Positions 24,400 through 35,480 of a stretch of 64,000 nt of DNA are shown here, one piece after another (the first letter of the stretch is position 1; the number at the start of each line of letters is the position of its first letter). Where the stretch lies: contig QVRM01005607.1 of NCBI GenBank assembly GCA_003439945.1, positions 496,001 through 560,000 on the forward strand, in the 5' to 3' direction. Source of the stretch: Dermanyssus gallinae. Its lineage: Eukaryota > Arthropoda > Arachnida > Mesostigmata > Dermanyssidae. The position numbers were made by a program, and so were the translations under genes. The notes beneath the pieces are model-generated. The model was not told the DNA's origin and made no database searches. It worked only from the letters and a program-made list of their open reading frames with translations.

Positions 24400-27300
24400 T
24401 AGATGTATCTATACTCCTGCATATGCCACAACAGTTGAGTTACGTTCAGTTCAGTGGCACCTATGATACAGTCTATAATTTAGAACGATGTCATCGATTG
24501 TAGAATAGTAACAATATCATCAGACTGATGATGGCGAGGATGATGGTGAGGATTGCTTTCGAGCATAGCTTCACCGCATGTAGCGTGTGGCGCCAAGGAT
24601 CGCCGAAGACTGTTTGGTTTGCTCTTCTGAGTCACCGGACTGTCGGGTCCTTGTTTCCGACACACATGTTGATGAAGCAGTGTATGAACGAAAAAAAACG
24701 TGCAGACGAAGATAAATGGCTCGCTAGGGCGCTACAGGTGCAGTACCGTTATCTGCATACTAACGGCGCTTTCCTGCCGAAAACTCCCATGCGTGCTGTC
24801 TTCTGGCGCCCGACGGACAACACAAGCGGGCCTGTCTAGGGCAGCGGCTATCAATCTACCCAAGGACTTCTGCGCGATCTATCTAGACAAACGTCTTGTC
24901 ATAAGGAGGCATAAGTAAGTCAAGACGCGCTGTTGAAATGTGCCTAACTGGCCAGCTGTCATCCATTTGACGTGCCGCTGCTGTGACAAGCGAAGTCAGC
25001 TTTCAGGCTGGTAGCTGCTTCTGCACAACCGAGCCTAACTAGGCTTCTCTTCTGGGTCGGCTACACTGTTTGTCGAATCGGAATACATTCCTTACGATTA
25101 GTTTTGGTGAGATATGTTTTCTCTCTACGAGCCTCTCACTCTACTTCATGTTTCTGATCAATTTCTGTTTGAAGGTTTATTCTACGAATTTGACCGGTTG
25201 ATGTCGCTGCCATACAGCTGCGGTTGTACCATGCAGCTGCCGCGTGAATATTGTGGAACCAGTTCTCACGATTAGATATTATGATGTAAGCAATGAAAAG
25301 TACTCTATGAAATTAGCCCAACCTTTTGACTCACTTTTTCAGTCGGACACTCTATACCAGCTTTCCTATCAATATGAATTGACAGGTGAAATGTGCTATT
25401 ATTATTGATAGTCATTGTGATACATGTGCATAATGATAATAATAAACCTGTTTCCATATTATTATTATTATTGTTATTATTATTATTCTCTCGCGGTGTG
25501 TAGGTATAAGCCGATTTTTTTTTTATTACTCACTTTAAAGTTACAGTTTTATTTGCTTATATTCAAGAGGCAACAATTGTCTCCTTATGAACGTGTACAC
25601 CGGATAAATGAAGTAAAAACGTCACATATCCTCCAGGTTCGGGCGTGTCCAGTCTAGCAGAATTCCACGCACAGAGACGGCGTTACCCCGTTGAATGTCC
25701 AGCGATAGTCTCTGGTGCAGGTACTCGACAGCTATAAGCCGATTCTATAATCGGCGCCATGCAATGAGCAGCTAAACAACACTTGCTTGAATCGACGCGA
25801 CACGTACGACACGAACCTCACAACTGTATGGTGATAATACAAATACGAATTCAATAAAAAATAATAGTGGCAATAGGGTGCTACCCCTATATGTGTTACC
25901 CCGCACTGTGCCTCCGACATTGCTTTTACTTCAGCAACAGAGATTTTTAGCAAAAATGCGAAAAGCAAACATTGGGAGTATCTATTATTAGTAGGTATTA
26001 CAAAGGAAGCACGCGTCAGATTGAAGAAGGTCATTAAAAGAGAGGATATCGATAGTCAGACAGATTGACGTCGCACGTGACTTGTGTTTGCCGACAGCCA
26101 CTGAAGAGGATCTCCCTGCTCCGTGTATCCCCTCTTTAACTTGCAATTTTTTTTTATTGTTATTGTTTCTGTCGCTGCTAACGTCGTCTGATTTCCTCCC
26201 AAGGATATCGTCGCCTCAAACTACAACCTATGGCTTTTGTTCTAAATACAACGTTTTTAGTTTCTACATCCACCCCTGTTACAGACTTTCAGACGAAAGG
26301 AGCATGAAGTAGAAGGTTGATCGCTATTACCTTAGGACTTTTGTCGCGTTGTACAGTCCCACATGCATGGTTCTGTTTGATGACAGTTAAGCCCGGCTTA
26401 TGACAGTTATAGCAAAAGTCATTGATAGCAATCCCAGGCGAAGTAAAGTGTCGGGTGAGCCCAAAAGTCGCCGTTCATATATCTGATGATAGCTGTTGTC
26501 AAAGAGACGTCTGGGTTTATCGACGCTTATGTAATTTCTGATTCATTAATTAACTTATTGAAAACGCAGTCTCCAGTAGCGCCTTTTTGGAGCTTTGCAC
26601 GCATAATTTAGCGGTTCCCACCTTTCATCTCTTCGGAAAGTAGGAAGTCTCGAGGACTTTAATAATAGGTGTCCACAAATGACTCTTCATCGGACAAAAA
26701 CGTTGGCAACAACGGAATCACAAGCGCTGCACGTAGCGTTTCCATTTCTGATCATTCGTGCAGGTTATTATTCACCTCTACCTGTTGAGATTCCTTAGGT
26801 CTCAGCTATCTCGTACAGTTCTATCCGGCAACCTGCAGTAACGATACAATGGGTGTTTTCAACCACTTCTGAAGTCGTAACCCTCACTAGCCGTACGAGG
26901 CGCTCTTCATCTTTAATATGATACACGGCAACAGTTCAATTTATGAATCCAAGGATAACGCAAACTTTCCCACATGCGGCTAGTTAGTTTTTGCAAGCAA
27001 ACATCGAAGACTTTCAGGCGCTAATTTTTTAACCCGCCAATTTAATTGGCTTTTTTTTATCAAACAAATAATTAATTTATTGCAATACCATTAAAAAAAA
27101 AGACGTCAGCCATATCTGTATATGTAACAATTATTTGAAACTTAGGTTAGGTATGCTTTACACAGATTCCATCATGTTGTATGTAAGACGGAATATTATT
27201 CGGAACAATGCAAGATCTGTACGTTGGTTAATATTGTGGTTTGCCTCTTACTCCATTGGAAAAACGATGATGTATAGCATCTGTCATTTGGCTGTGCTCT

Positions 27301-27740
27301 ACATAAAATTGTCCTAGTGTGCACACTCGCACAGTTTTCCGGCACACTCTTCGTATCCGCGTATTGGATGCGGGCAAATCAAGAAGGCCGACGGCGGGGT
27401 GATCTAGGCGGCACGTGCTAGCCTGGAATAAAAAACAACGTCTTTAAGAAGTGTTTTTATTACAGCATAGAAGCCTGCTGAAGCTTGATCCCACAACTAC
27501 TGCAGAGACGAGGGAGAATCCTAGACCTAGATAGTGGTGACGAAGGGCGAAGTCATTCATACTGGAGTTCAGTGTTGCGCGAATATGTATTGTGACTTGC
27601 GCGACCGCGGCTTAAGTTACAATTACGAATAGTAACGACAGCCGTGTTTCTGGCCGCCGGTAATTCTCACCCATACATATTCTTTGGGAGCCTACAACTA
27701 CGTGGGATGACCTAACCTCAACCTGTTAAAGTAACTATTT
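24400..27740. other. No gene seen
   Basis: AT-rich DNA with (TTA)n-like tracts near 25455-25490. Open frames such as 24528-24839 and 25732-26034 carry no recognisable domain. Confidence 0.4.
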
Positions 27741-27748
27741 CGCGGTGT

Positions 27749-28480
27749 TTGGGTGGCCATGCGGAATATAATGTTGTTCATAATGTGGATCCAGTCAGGA
27801 CGTTCGACAAAGCACTGAAAAGATACACTGCTTTGTCGAACGGCTTCTCAATAGTGAGAAGCCATAAAAAAAGATTAGAAGTGCACAAGGCCGAACTTAA
27901 ATCTCTAAGTGTTCATTTTATTAGCGGACAAACCGCTGGAGAAGCGTCAAGACAAGCCACAAAAGATTCAAGTCTCACAAATACTTTAGATGAGGCAAAG
28001 CGAATGACCGCATTAATAAAAACAACACCAAATGCTATAATTGTGGAATCATTGAAAACCTACAAACCATGCCTGCCAGAGGTCAAATGGTGCAAGCAAA
28101 AAGAGCCGAAAATCTACAAATTCAGTTAAGGTGAATTTTGCTCAGCAAAAACCAACAAGATTGGTCAACTTATTGCAATCAAAACTATCTTCGGCACGTT
28201 AAGTTTACACGTGTCAATAGATATTGAAGGTGCTACGGCCAAGATGGACGTAGATTACGTTATTGGCAAAACAACAGGAGGTGGTACCTCATTCAACTGT
28301 TGAAGTGGGGGCTACGGCAAGAAGTCTACTCCATCTAAACTTAATAGAAGACTGGAACTTTCCGATGCTGTTCGGGCGGTATTGCATGCCAGCGTTTGGG
28401 TTTGAACAGATCAGTACAAATCATGTAGCCGACATAAGCAAGCCAAAAGCGCGGAGCTCTTAGCATTATTTCCGCCGTTG
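27749..28480 (+). pseudogene. Ty3/Gypsy fossil: gag-like and protease region
   Basis: A frame at 27749-28129 gives a 126-residue K/T-rich piece (TFDKALKRYTALSNGFSI, EAKRMTALIKTTPNAI). It has no zinc knuckle, and its identity as gag rests on position. The next block (about 28200-28480) reads LHVSIDIEGATAKMDVDYV and on into stops, consistent with a decayed protease-to-RT stretch. A perfect hairpin (27801-27814/27829-27842) and a second one (27842-27850/27855-27863) lie inside the first frame. The call depends on the clear RT, RNase H and integrase pieces that follow. Confidence 0.5.
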
Positions 28481-28659
28481 GCGCCACTAGGTGTAGGCTA
28501 ATTTCCATTCCCTTTGTAGTGCAATTTGAAAGTGAGTTGAAACCCGTATACTTTATATCGCGTACGGTGTTTTACGCGGTACGTAGGAAGTGTACGTTGC
28601 AGAAAATGTCGAGAAGGATCTATGAAAAATGCTAGATAAAAACATGGTCCAAGCTGCTT

Positions 28660-30130
28660 AGTACAGTGAATGGGTCCATACAATTGTTCAAGCAATAAAG
28701 CCTGTTGGTTCCGTTCGCATTATTAATGCTGATCTGGAGGTTGAGTTGAATCAGCAGGTGAAACCCGTGAAGTACGTGTTGCCCATCGTAAAAGATATAA
28801 TAGACGGTCTTGGACAAGTAGCCATGTCCTCGGTGGACGACACTTTTGAACACACTGTCCTATTCTGCCCCGCCTGGGAGACCCAGCGCCGACTTTTGCA
28901 CTTTTGAACCTACGCGACTGCACTTTGTCGACTTTACCTAGTCTTCCTGCTCTGGTCACACAGATGACAACTTCACTTGATGATTGGTGCACAATCGCGA
29001 TCGTTATACAGCGTGTTTTACCCGAGAAAGGGCGGGTTAACCGCCTGCGCATGTCGACGCTCGCTCTGGCTACGAGGGGCGGCGCGACCAGTAAACCGGG
29101 CTATTACACTGCCTCAGTAGTATGTAGTAATGTTAATAGCACTTCCCTGCTGGGGGGCGCGACATGACTGGTTTTTAGTTGGTTGGAGCCCCACACTACC
29201 GGCCCACACTTGCCGTTGAGGACTATCCTGCAGTGGTGACCGTGTGTGCGATCCACATTTTCCAGCTAATCGTCTCTCCAAAAAAATATAGCCATATCCT
29301 TAGAGATTGACATTGCTTCTGCATTCATGCATGTACCGATACGGCCAAATCATCGCTAGTTCTTGACAACTACAACACCAAATGTCCAGCATCAGTTAAC
29401 GCAAAAAGCGTCTGATCAACGCTTACCTCATTTGGCAACAAAACATTGAGGCGATAGGAAGCGGCGTCCCAAAAAAGACGCGTCCGTTGTGACGAAATAC
29501 TCGTGTCTACAACAACCAAAAATGACCATGTGGTACGTCACGGAAGCTACTGCAACACATCGGCGTCAATCGGATTTCGAGCAAACGTGAAGAGAAACAA
29601 GCTTCAGTCGAATACTGCGGCTCTCAGCTATCCGCAAATAGAATAGGAAAACTAGATAGGAAATGGCAAAGTTAGCGCGCTTCATGATATGCCAAAATCG
29701 AGAAACGTTTCCGAACTCAAGGCGTTCTTAGATTTGGTGCAGCAATTTTCTATGGCTTGTGCGTCGGGTAGCAGGCAGACACAGCGTCGCGGCTGTACAG
29801 GCTGCCAAAACGACTGTCTCGTTCTAGTGGAGTTCGGAGAGTGTCAGATTGCGTTCGACAATGTCAAGAAGAAGCTGGCCGGTAGGTCCCGATGCTACAA
29901 TGTTCAACCTTAAACCGCCAGTAGTGCTAGGAACAGATGCCTCTCCTGTTGGCATTTCGGCAATTCCATCGCCTACCGGATGGAGCGAATAGGGCCGAAA
30001 GCGTGCTATTCGGCAATCTTGAATGACACAGAGCGGCGAGGTACACAGATAGACAGAGAAGCGCTGTCGTCAATTAAAGCTGGTGATGAGCAAGTTTCAA
30101 CAGTATCTGGTTGGCTATCGGTCGGCGTAT
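28660..30130 (+). pseudogene. Ty3/Gypsy fossil: reverse transcriptase and RNase H, split by a LINE
   Basis: The plus strand from 28670 reads WVHTIVQAIKPVGSVRI, then VKYVLPIVKDIIDGLGQVAM, matching the start of Gypsy RT (W-SPIV-V-K--G-VR, K-YPLP---D-L--L). The reading stops at a LINE insertion (28831-29289) and resumes with LEIDIASAFMHVPI (the SKLD-SGFWQIP block). Later, SRNVSELKAFLDLVQQF (about 29695-29745) matches the thumb (KNV-EL-SFLGLV-YY). LGTDASPVGISAI (about 29928-29966) matches the RNase H start (TDAS--GI-A). Stops and frame changes are scattered throughout, so it is dead. Confidence 0.85.
28831..29289 (+). mobile_element. 5'-truncated R1-type LINE 3' end inserted in the Gypsy fossil
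   Basis: It is flanked by tagccatgtcct (28819-28830) and tagccatatcct (29290-29301), a 12-bp target duplication with one mismatch. The interrupted Gypsy RT becomes continuous across the duplication. The insert begins inside an R1-type ORF2 C-terminus, DDTFEHTVLFCPAWETQRR (the C..H-type end of ORF2), with a shifted frame later reading LPALVTQM and DDWCTIA. It ends in an untranslated stretch and an A7 tail (29281-29287). It is about 457 bp and non-functional. Confidence 0.85.
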
Positions 30131-30620
30131 CTTGGTGAAGGACAAAGTTGTTTGCGGAAAAATCCAAAGAAACCACTGCAGCGTATCCTTACTCTGTCGG
30201 TAGAGATGCCGCCGCTGACAACAGTGCGCTTACAACAAAAAACGCATACTCATTGCTTTCCTACAATCGTTTCCGTACGACATCGAATACCGAATCGACG
30301 AGCTGTATCGCGAGGGCATCGCACCGTACTGGCAAGTACTGGCAAAACCCCGTTTGGCCATTTTGGGAGGGCTACATGCTAGACATTTGGGAATAGTCAG
30401 GTGTGTAAGACGGCAACACTGTTGATGGCTGAAGATCGTCGATCAAGGAGCGCATCAAAGTGTTGAACAAACGTTGCTCGGTCCCGTTTGCTCACAAGGA
30501 TCACAATGCGCTCGAGCTCTATTAGGCGTACGGCCAAAGGCCTGTGGCAACAGGTGCATATATACTACGCTGTAAAGGCTTTTTGGTAGCCCATTTTAGT
30601 TGGAGCATTTACAAAGCGGG
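30130..30620 (+). pseudogene. Ty3/Gypsy fossil: RT connection and integrase start
   Basis: Around 30190-30235 the reading PPLTTVRLQ fits the PPLAAARLQRW segment after RNase H. About 30263-30283 reads FPYDIEYR, a block typical of Gypsy elements (L-AYDYDIEYR). GLHARHLGIVR (about 30368-30400) resembles the H-GHPGI zinc-binding start of integrase. WQQVHIYYA (about 30549-30575) resembles W-RVHIDYAGPF. The acidic residues of the integrase core are not visible and the element ends near here. No LTRs were identified. Confidence 0.75.
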
Positions 30621-30879
30621 TAAAATGTATTTTTAAAACACTACTCTAAAACTTAATGATTAATTCGCTAACAACATGGCTACGCCGCCAGTTGGTTAAT
30701 AACGATCATGCTGCAAAGGTAGAGGGATTTTTAATATCGATTTTAGACATCTCATAATCCAGCAGTCAACGTACAAGCGGTGAGCAAGTAATCCAAGTAA
30801 TTAGGAAGCACCTAGAAATATATAAAGATATAGATTTTTGGCCTTTCTGTTAGCAAGGGGGACTGTCGTATTCCCGTAG

Positions 30880-32266
30880 GCGACAGAGCTTGGGGGGGCT
30901 TTTAGAAGAAAAGCAGAACACCCAAGTACCGGGCAAACCGAAGCTCTACGACATGGTGGCGAGGCTGCTGGCTCAAGTCGACCAACAGGGATACAACCAA
31001 CACAAGAGCTTCTAAGGGTAGTCCAATGGAATTGTGAGAATCCTGACACGTCACTGAAACTTCTCCCACATTCAACACTGGATGGAGTAGACCTGTTGGT
31101 TTTGATCGAGACATGGTCTTCGAGTCAACTGTCTCTAAATAACTATTATGCCGTTAACTGTGTCGCTACTAAGGTTAGCAACATCGGTCGTCCGAGCGGA
31201 GGAGTGTCTGTATTTTACAACCACTGACTGGGCGACATGAAGACTTTAATAGCAGAGGATGACTGCGTTGTCATTGAGGGCAGCCGTATCAACGTCATAG
31301 CACTATACGTGAGACCAGCCCCAGTAGAGGGCACCGGTGAGTTAGTCGAGAAGCTCACGACATGTATACAGCGGTTAGACTGGTACCGGCCCACCATTAT
31401 TGCTGGAGACCTCAATGCGCGACTGGACAAACCAACTGACAACAGAACAATCGCATTAATTGATATATTAGCAGATCTAGGATTTTGGATTGCTACTGAT
31501 CCCAACGTGGCGACATTTGAAGGAGCTATGGGTAGCTCTTTAATCGATATATTTGCAACCAACCTGATGCAATCTGCTGTTCACTACCTAGGGCGGGATC
31601 ATCAACTTATTGGAGGAGCCACTCTGACAGCGCATGTACCCGTCGGGCTTGACGTCAGTGTTGATGTCCAGATAGCAAGACAAAAGAGTCGGGTTGCTCT
31701 GTCAAAATATCTTGACAGTCAACGCCTTTCGACAATTATAAATACAGTATTCCCGTGTTCTGAACGTCCACTGATTGAGGAGTATAATGAGCTACTCACA
31801 GGGCTCCTTCTGTCCTGTGTGCCGCCACAGCATGCAAGACGAGGAACGCCATGGTGGACACCACAATGCTCCAGTGCGAAAGCTATTCAGTTCCAAGCAA
31901 GAGACCTCGCACGTATGCGACCAGAAATGTGCTCGCTTTACGCAGCATCTAAAGCGTTATATAGACGAACGCTCAAAGAGGCCAAACTCCAATACGAAAT
32001 ACGGAAGGAGGACAAACTACTATCGAAGGCTCATGAACAACCGCACGTATGGCTCAAGACTACAAAGCAACTACGAGCACCATGCCCCGTAGACCGTGGA
32101 ACCCTACGAGCACACTTCCAAAACATCCTGGGGGACAAGGACACCATTCCGCGAGAGCAGCCAACCTACACAAGCGTCTGGTCTGAAGAAGATACCCAGT
32201 GGAGGGAATACCTGGGGCGAGAATTTGATATTCAAGAGGTGACGGAGGCAATCCATAGCCTAAGTC
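30880..32266 (+). pseudogene. LINE endonuclease (EEP) and linker, N-terminal half of ORF2
   Basis: From 31018 the frame reads VVQWNCENPD (N in the first EEP motif) and LLVLIETWSS (catalytic Glu). It then hits TGA at 31225 and continues at 31237. Beyond the stop come IIAGDLNARLDK (GD-NA motif, about 31396-31431) and SSLIDIFATN (the S-ID- motif, about 31534-31563). The terminal SDH motif is replaced by RDHQL (31599-31613). The linker follows up to HSL at 32262. There the frame slips and KSPGPDNI (the K-PGPD motif preceding RT) appears in the next frame. In a living LINE this half nicks target DNA. The stop and the slip make this copy unable to produce the full protein unless the TGA is read through. 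Confidence 0.8.
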
Positions 32267-33788
32267 GCCTGGGCCGGACAATATACGAAATGAACACATT
32301 CAGGAGGCCATGGTGCTTGCACCATGTTGGACCACGCTGTTCAACGAATGCATGCGTAGAGGAAAGATCCCATCAAGTTGGCGACAGTGCCTTCTGACTC
32401 TCATCTCCAAAGGCAAGGGCACACCCACTGATCCTGCCTCATGGAGAGGTATAGCAAAGAAAAGCTGCATTTACAAGTTACTGGCCAGTTTGTTGGTACG
32501 GAGACTGGCACCTTACATTGCCCACAAAGACGCACTGCCAGACGAGCAGCATGGTTTCCGGCCACATAGATCAACACTATCAGCTTGTACAACACTCCTC
32601 AAGGATATCGACAGCACCCTCTCACGAAAAGGTCAATTTTTGTACAGTGTATTCGTTGATTTCCGAGCAGCCTTTGACTCGGGTTCGAGGTGCATAGTTC
32701 TTAACAAATTCGCTGAACTTGGTGTTCCAGCACCAATCGTAGGACTTCTCCAGGATGTCCTCCAAACAAATAAAGTCGTCATAGATGATGGAGTCACAGA
32801 GCATCCGCCACTGGTGCAAACTAATGGGTTCACACAAGGAGACAATCTGAGCCCGCTGATGTTTACACTTCTAATAGCGGACCTGCCACCCAAAATCAAG
32901 GAACGACACCCCACGGTCGATATAATTATGTACGCGGACGACCTGGTGATTTACAGCCGGAGTAGATTTCACCTTCAACAAGCATTGGCAACCCTCTCTT
33001 CATATATTGCCGACGTTGGACTGGAAATCAACGCCCAAAAGACTGAGGCGATGAAATTTAGACGTGGCGGTAGAATAGCAGAAGGAGACACTTTAAGGCT
33101 AAACGGTCATGTTTTGAGCTATGTTAATAGATTCACATACTTAGGCGTGACACTGACGCCCAGTGGCAAAACGTTTGGTGTACATATAGAACAGCGAGTA
33201 GCAAAGGCACTGGTGGCCGCAACAATGATAGCACAGCCGCAAAAACTGTCACTCAGCACGGCACTGGCTTTGTTTAATATGAAAATAGCACCAACTGCAT
33301 CTTATGGAATAGAACTGCTCTGGGAGAAACTGAGCACAGCACACCTCGCGTTGTTAGGTAGTACTAAACCTGCATTTCTAAAAAGGGTCTTGGGCCTGCA
33401 CTGCTCAACGCGAAATCGTTTGGTCTATCTTCTTACAGGTACTCCGCTGTTTGTCGAACAGTTAAAGTCGCAGTTTAAGTTCCCAGAGACGCCGGCCTAT
33501 CGTGAATTTATTAGGCTGTATGATGAAAAGATGGCAGACGTTGATCTCGATTTTTATAACACAGGAGCAATGACAAACACTGAGTGGAAGGGGGTGTGCC
33601 GAAATACTCGTCATACGGTTGTAAGATATGCGGTTCACGGGTTCCACCATGCAATATGTAGAACAGAAGGATATCATGACCTAAGTGATCTTTGTATATG
33701 CAAATATTGTGGCTTATCATGTTCAAGATACCACGCTGGTCAATGTACGAAAATGACATCGATGACAAGTCTGAATATGATATCATAG
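32262..33788 (+). pseudogene. LINE reverse transcriptase and C-terminal zinc motif
   Basis: A 492-codon frame (first Met at 32310) is open to 33788. It contains HGFRPHRSTLSACTTLL (finger region), VFVDFRAAFDSG (first catalytic Asp), GFTQGDNLSPLMFTLLI (Q-G--LSP--F) and IIMYADDLVIYSR (YADD at 32931-32942). These are followed by the thumb, with RFTYLGVTLTPSG, and by a C-terminal C-x2-C...H...C cluster (ICKYCGLSCSRYHAGQC, about 33693-33755). All the RT catalytic residues I can check are present, so this half looks enzymatically sound. It is separated from its endonuclease by one frameshift and would be translated only as a fragment. Confidence 0.85.
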
Positions 33789-34199
33789 GATGGATTGTGG
33801 ATATAATGTTCTTATAATATATATGTGTAATGTGCAATACCTAACCAAAGTGACAATAAACGATTGAATTTAGAAGAAAAAAAAATTTAATTGTTACATT
33901 TACAGACAAAACAAAGCGTTAAGCTTTACTTGGGATTGTTGCCGCTTGATAGCGTAAAATACTAGGGAAATATTTGCTTAAACGGTTAATCCGTAATGTT
34001 GTGTGAACTTTTCAATCGAATTGTATAGACTTTATTAAACAAAAAGGCAATGACTGACTAGAGGTGATGTTGAGCGAAACGCCCTTTCCGCAATTCTGTA
34101 GGAGTAATCTATAAATTGTGCGTTGAAGGTCACCATCAGAGGCGTGAGTGGCAAGTATTATATACATACTTAGAAATAAGACCAGTCGATATAATAATG

Positions 34200-35280
34200 A
34201 GATAGCAACAGAAACGCATTTATGTGGGCTGGATGTGCCACCGGATTAAAAGGGACACAATTAGTATGGTACAAATCGAGATGCGGAAAATTGGGAAAAC
34301 AGGTTTGGGGAGTTGGGATAATAACCATAGATGCTACTTCGTGCAAAGAAGCCCGCACTGTCAAATAAAAGATCAGGTGGTTGTAGAGATACACCTGGGA
34401 GAAACAATATGGGCAATTATGCGGGTCTATAGAGCGCCAAGCAACACGGAACAAGAAGCTGAAAAGCCATTTAAAATAGTACACATTGTTATTGGAGAAT
34501 ATCAAAACACAGGGTTAATAATAGGTCTGAGAGATTGGAATGCGCATATCGAACAGCCGAATGGAAAAGAAGACAGAGCTGGCGGGAGACTAATACAACG
34601 AGCCGAATCGACCGGGATCTAAATTTAAAATGTGGACCCGCGAGTAGAAGGTAGATAGGCTTACGTACACATAAGGGAATAAAAATGCATGCATGTACTA
34701 TGTACTGGCGAAGAGTAAAATAGAAAGGTGGGTAGAGGAAATAGGGATAGAGAAAGAGAAAGTATACAATGTTGGAAGTGATCATAAATGAGTTGAAGTG
34801 GGCGGGAGAATGAAGAAACCGGGGTGGGTCGTTATACAGAACAAATGTCTGGAAACACTGTCAGGGGACACAAAAAATGAAATACCTAAAACAGCTCTTG
34901 GTAACAAGTGGGAAAAAGCAGGCATACGAGATGCATATGAAAATTCGGGACGCGTATTGCTGTAAGGTAGGAAACGAAGTTTAAATTGGAGGGGAACGAT
35001 AATTCAAGCGAGAGTGAGCTACTAGCTTACGCCAGTGCAAGGATGTTAAAATCGTATTTCACAGGATCATTTCTGTAGTGGATCTAACGCATCCGCTTGC
35101 TGGATTCGTACACCCAGGGCAAGGATGTTGGGTACAATAGTTCAGTTTGTACAGAGTTTGGGGAGTTGGATCAGGTGTATAGATTTGTCGGAGGCTTTAC
35201 CTGTAGAACCAAATGTAAAAAAGCGTCGGGTCGATTTAACAAAGAAGAGGTTGCCCCAATGGAAGACTCACTTACTCAGT
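34200..35280 (+). pseudogene. Decayed LINE endonuclease region
   Basis: A frame at 34224-34622 reads HLGETIWAIMRVYRAPSN and GLIIGLRDWNAHIEQPNG. It resembles the E-piece and the GD-N-H motif of LINE endonucleases. A later frame reads SKIERWVEEIGIEKEKVYNV followed by GSDHK (about 34705-34788), like the final SDH motif. After that only short fragments appear, including one at 35097-35282. Its sequence differs from the neighbouring LINE (30880-33886). Many stops are present. Confidence 0.55.
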
Positions 35281-35349
35281 AGGTATTAAAGGAAGATACA
35301 GTGGTGGTATAGATGCTTAGGTAACATATATGCCGCCGCTTTAAGCGCC

Positions 35350-35480
35350 CCTGATAGAAATGGTGCAATTAGATATAACTGTCAAACTAAAAATAAATCA
35401 ATCAAAATATATCTTTACGGTAGTTGACGTCTTTAGTGACTGTTCATGGCCACCAAACTTATACACAGTAAATCGTGTTT
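35350..35480 (+). pseudogene. Integrase-core fragment (retroelement or Maverick-like)
   Basis: The frame from about 35351 reads LIEMVQLDITVKLKI and KYIFTVVDVFSDCSWPP. It matches the first half of the rve integrase core: W--D---M, then K-YILTVID-FS---W, with the two Asp residues. It is about 45 residues and cut off by unrelated sequence. Such a sequence occurs in LTR elements and in Polinton/Maverick integrases. I cannot separate these from one fragment, and there are no other pieces nearby. Confidence 0.45.

Larger units (their letters stand above)
30880..33886 (+). mobile_element. Nearly complete EEP-RT LINE, two lesions
   Basis: An open reading frame starting after a stop at 30877-30879 runs into an AP-like endonuclease, then a reverse transcriptase, a C-terminal zinc-binding motif, a polyadenylation signal (aataaa, 33855-33860) and an A9 tail (33877-33885). 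Two lesions break it: a TGA at 31225-31227 in frame, and a one-base frame change near 32262. No separate ORF1 is seen between the Gypsy end (about 30620) and 30880. The clade is not certain. The single long EEP-RT protein without an obvious ORF1 and the C-terminal CCHC fit several LINE groups. Confidence 0.85.
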
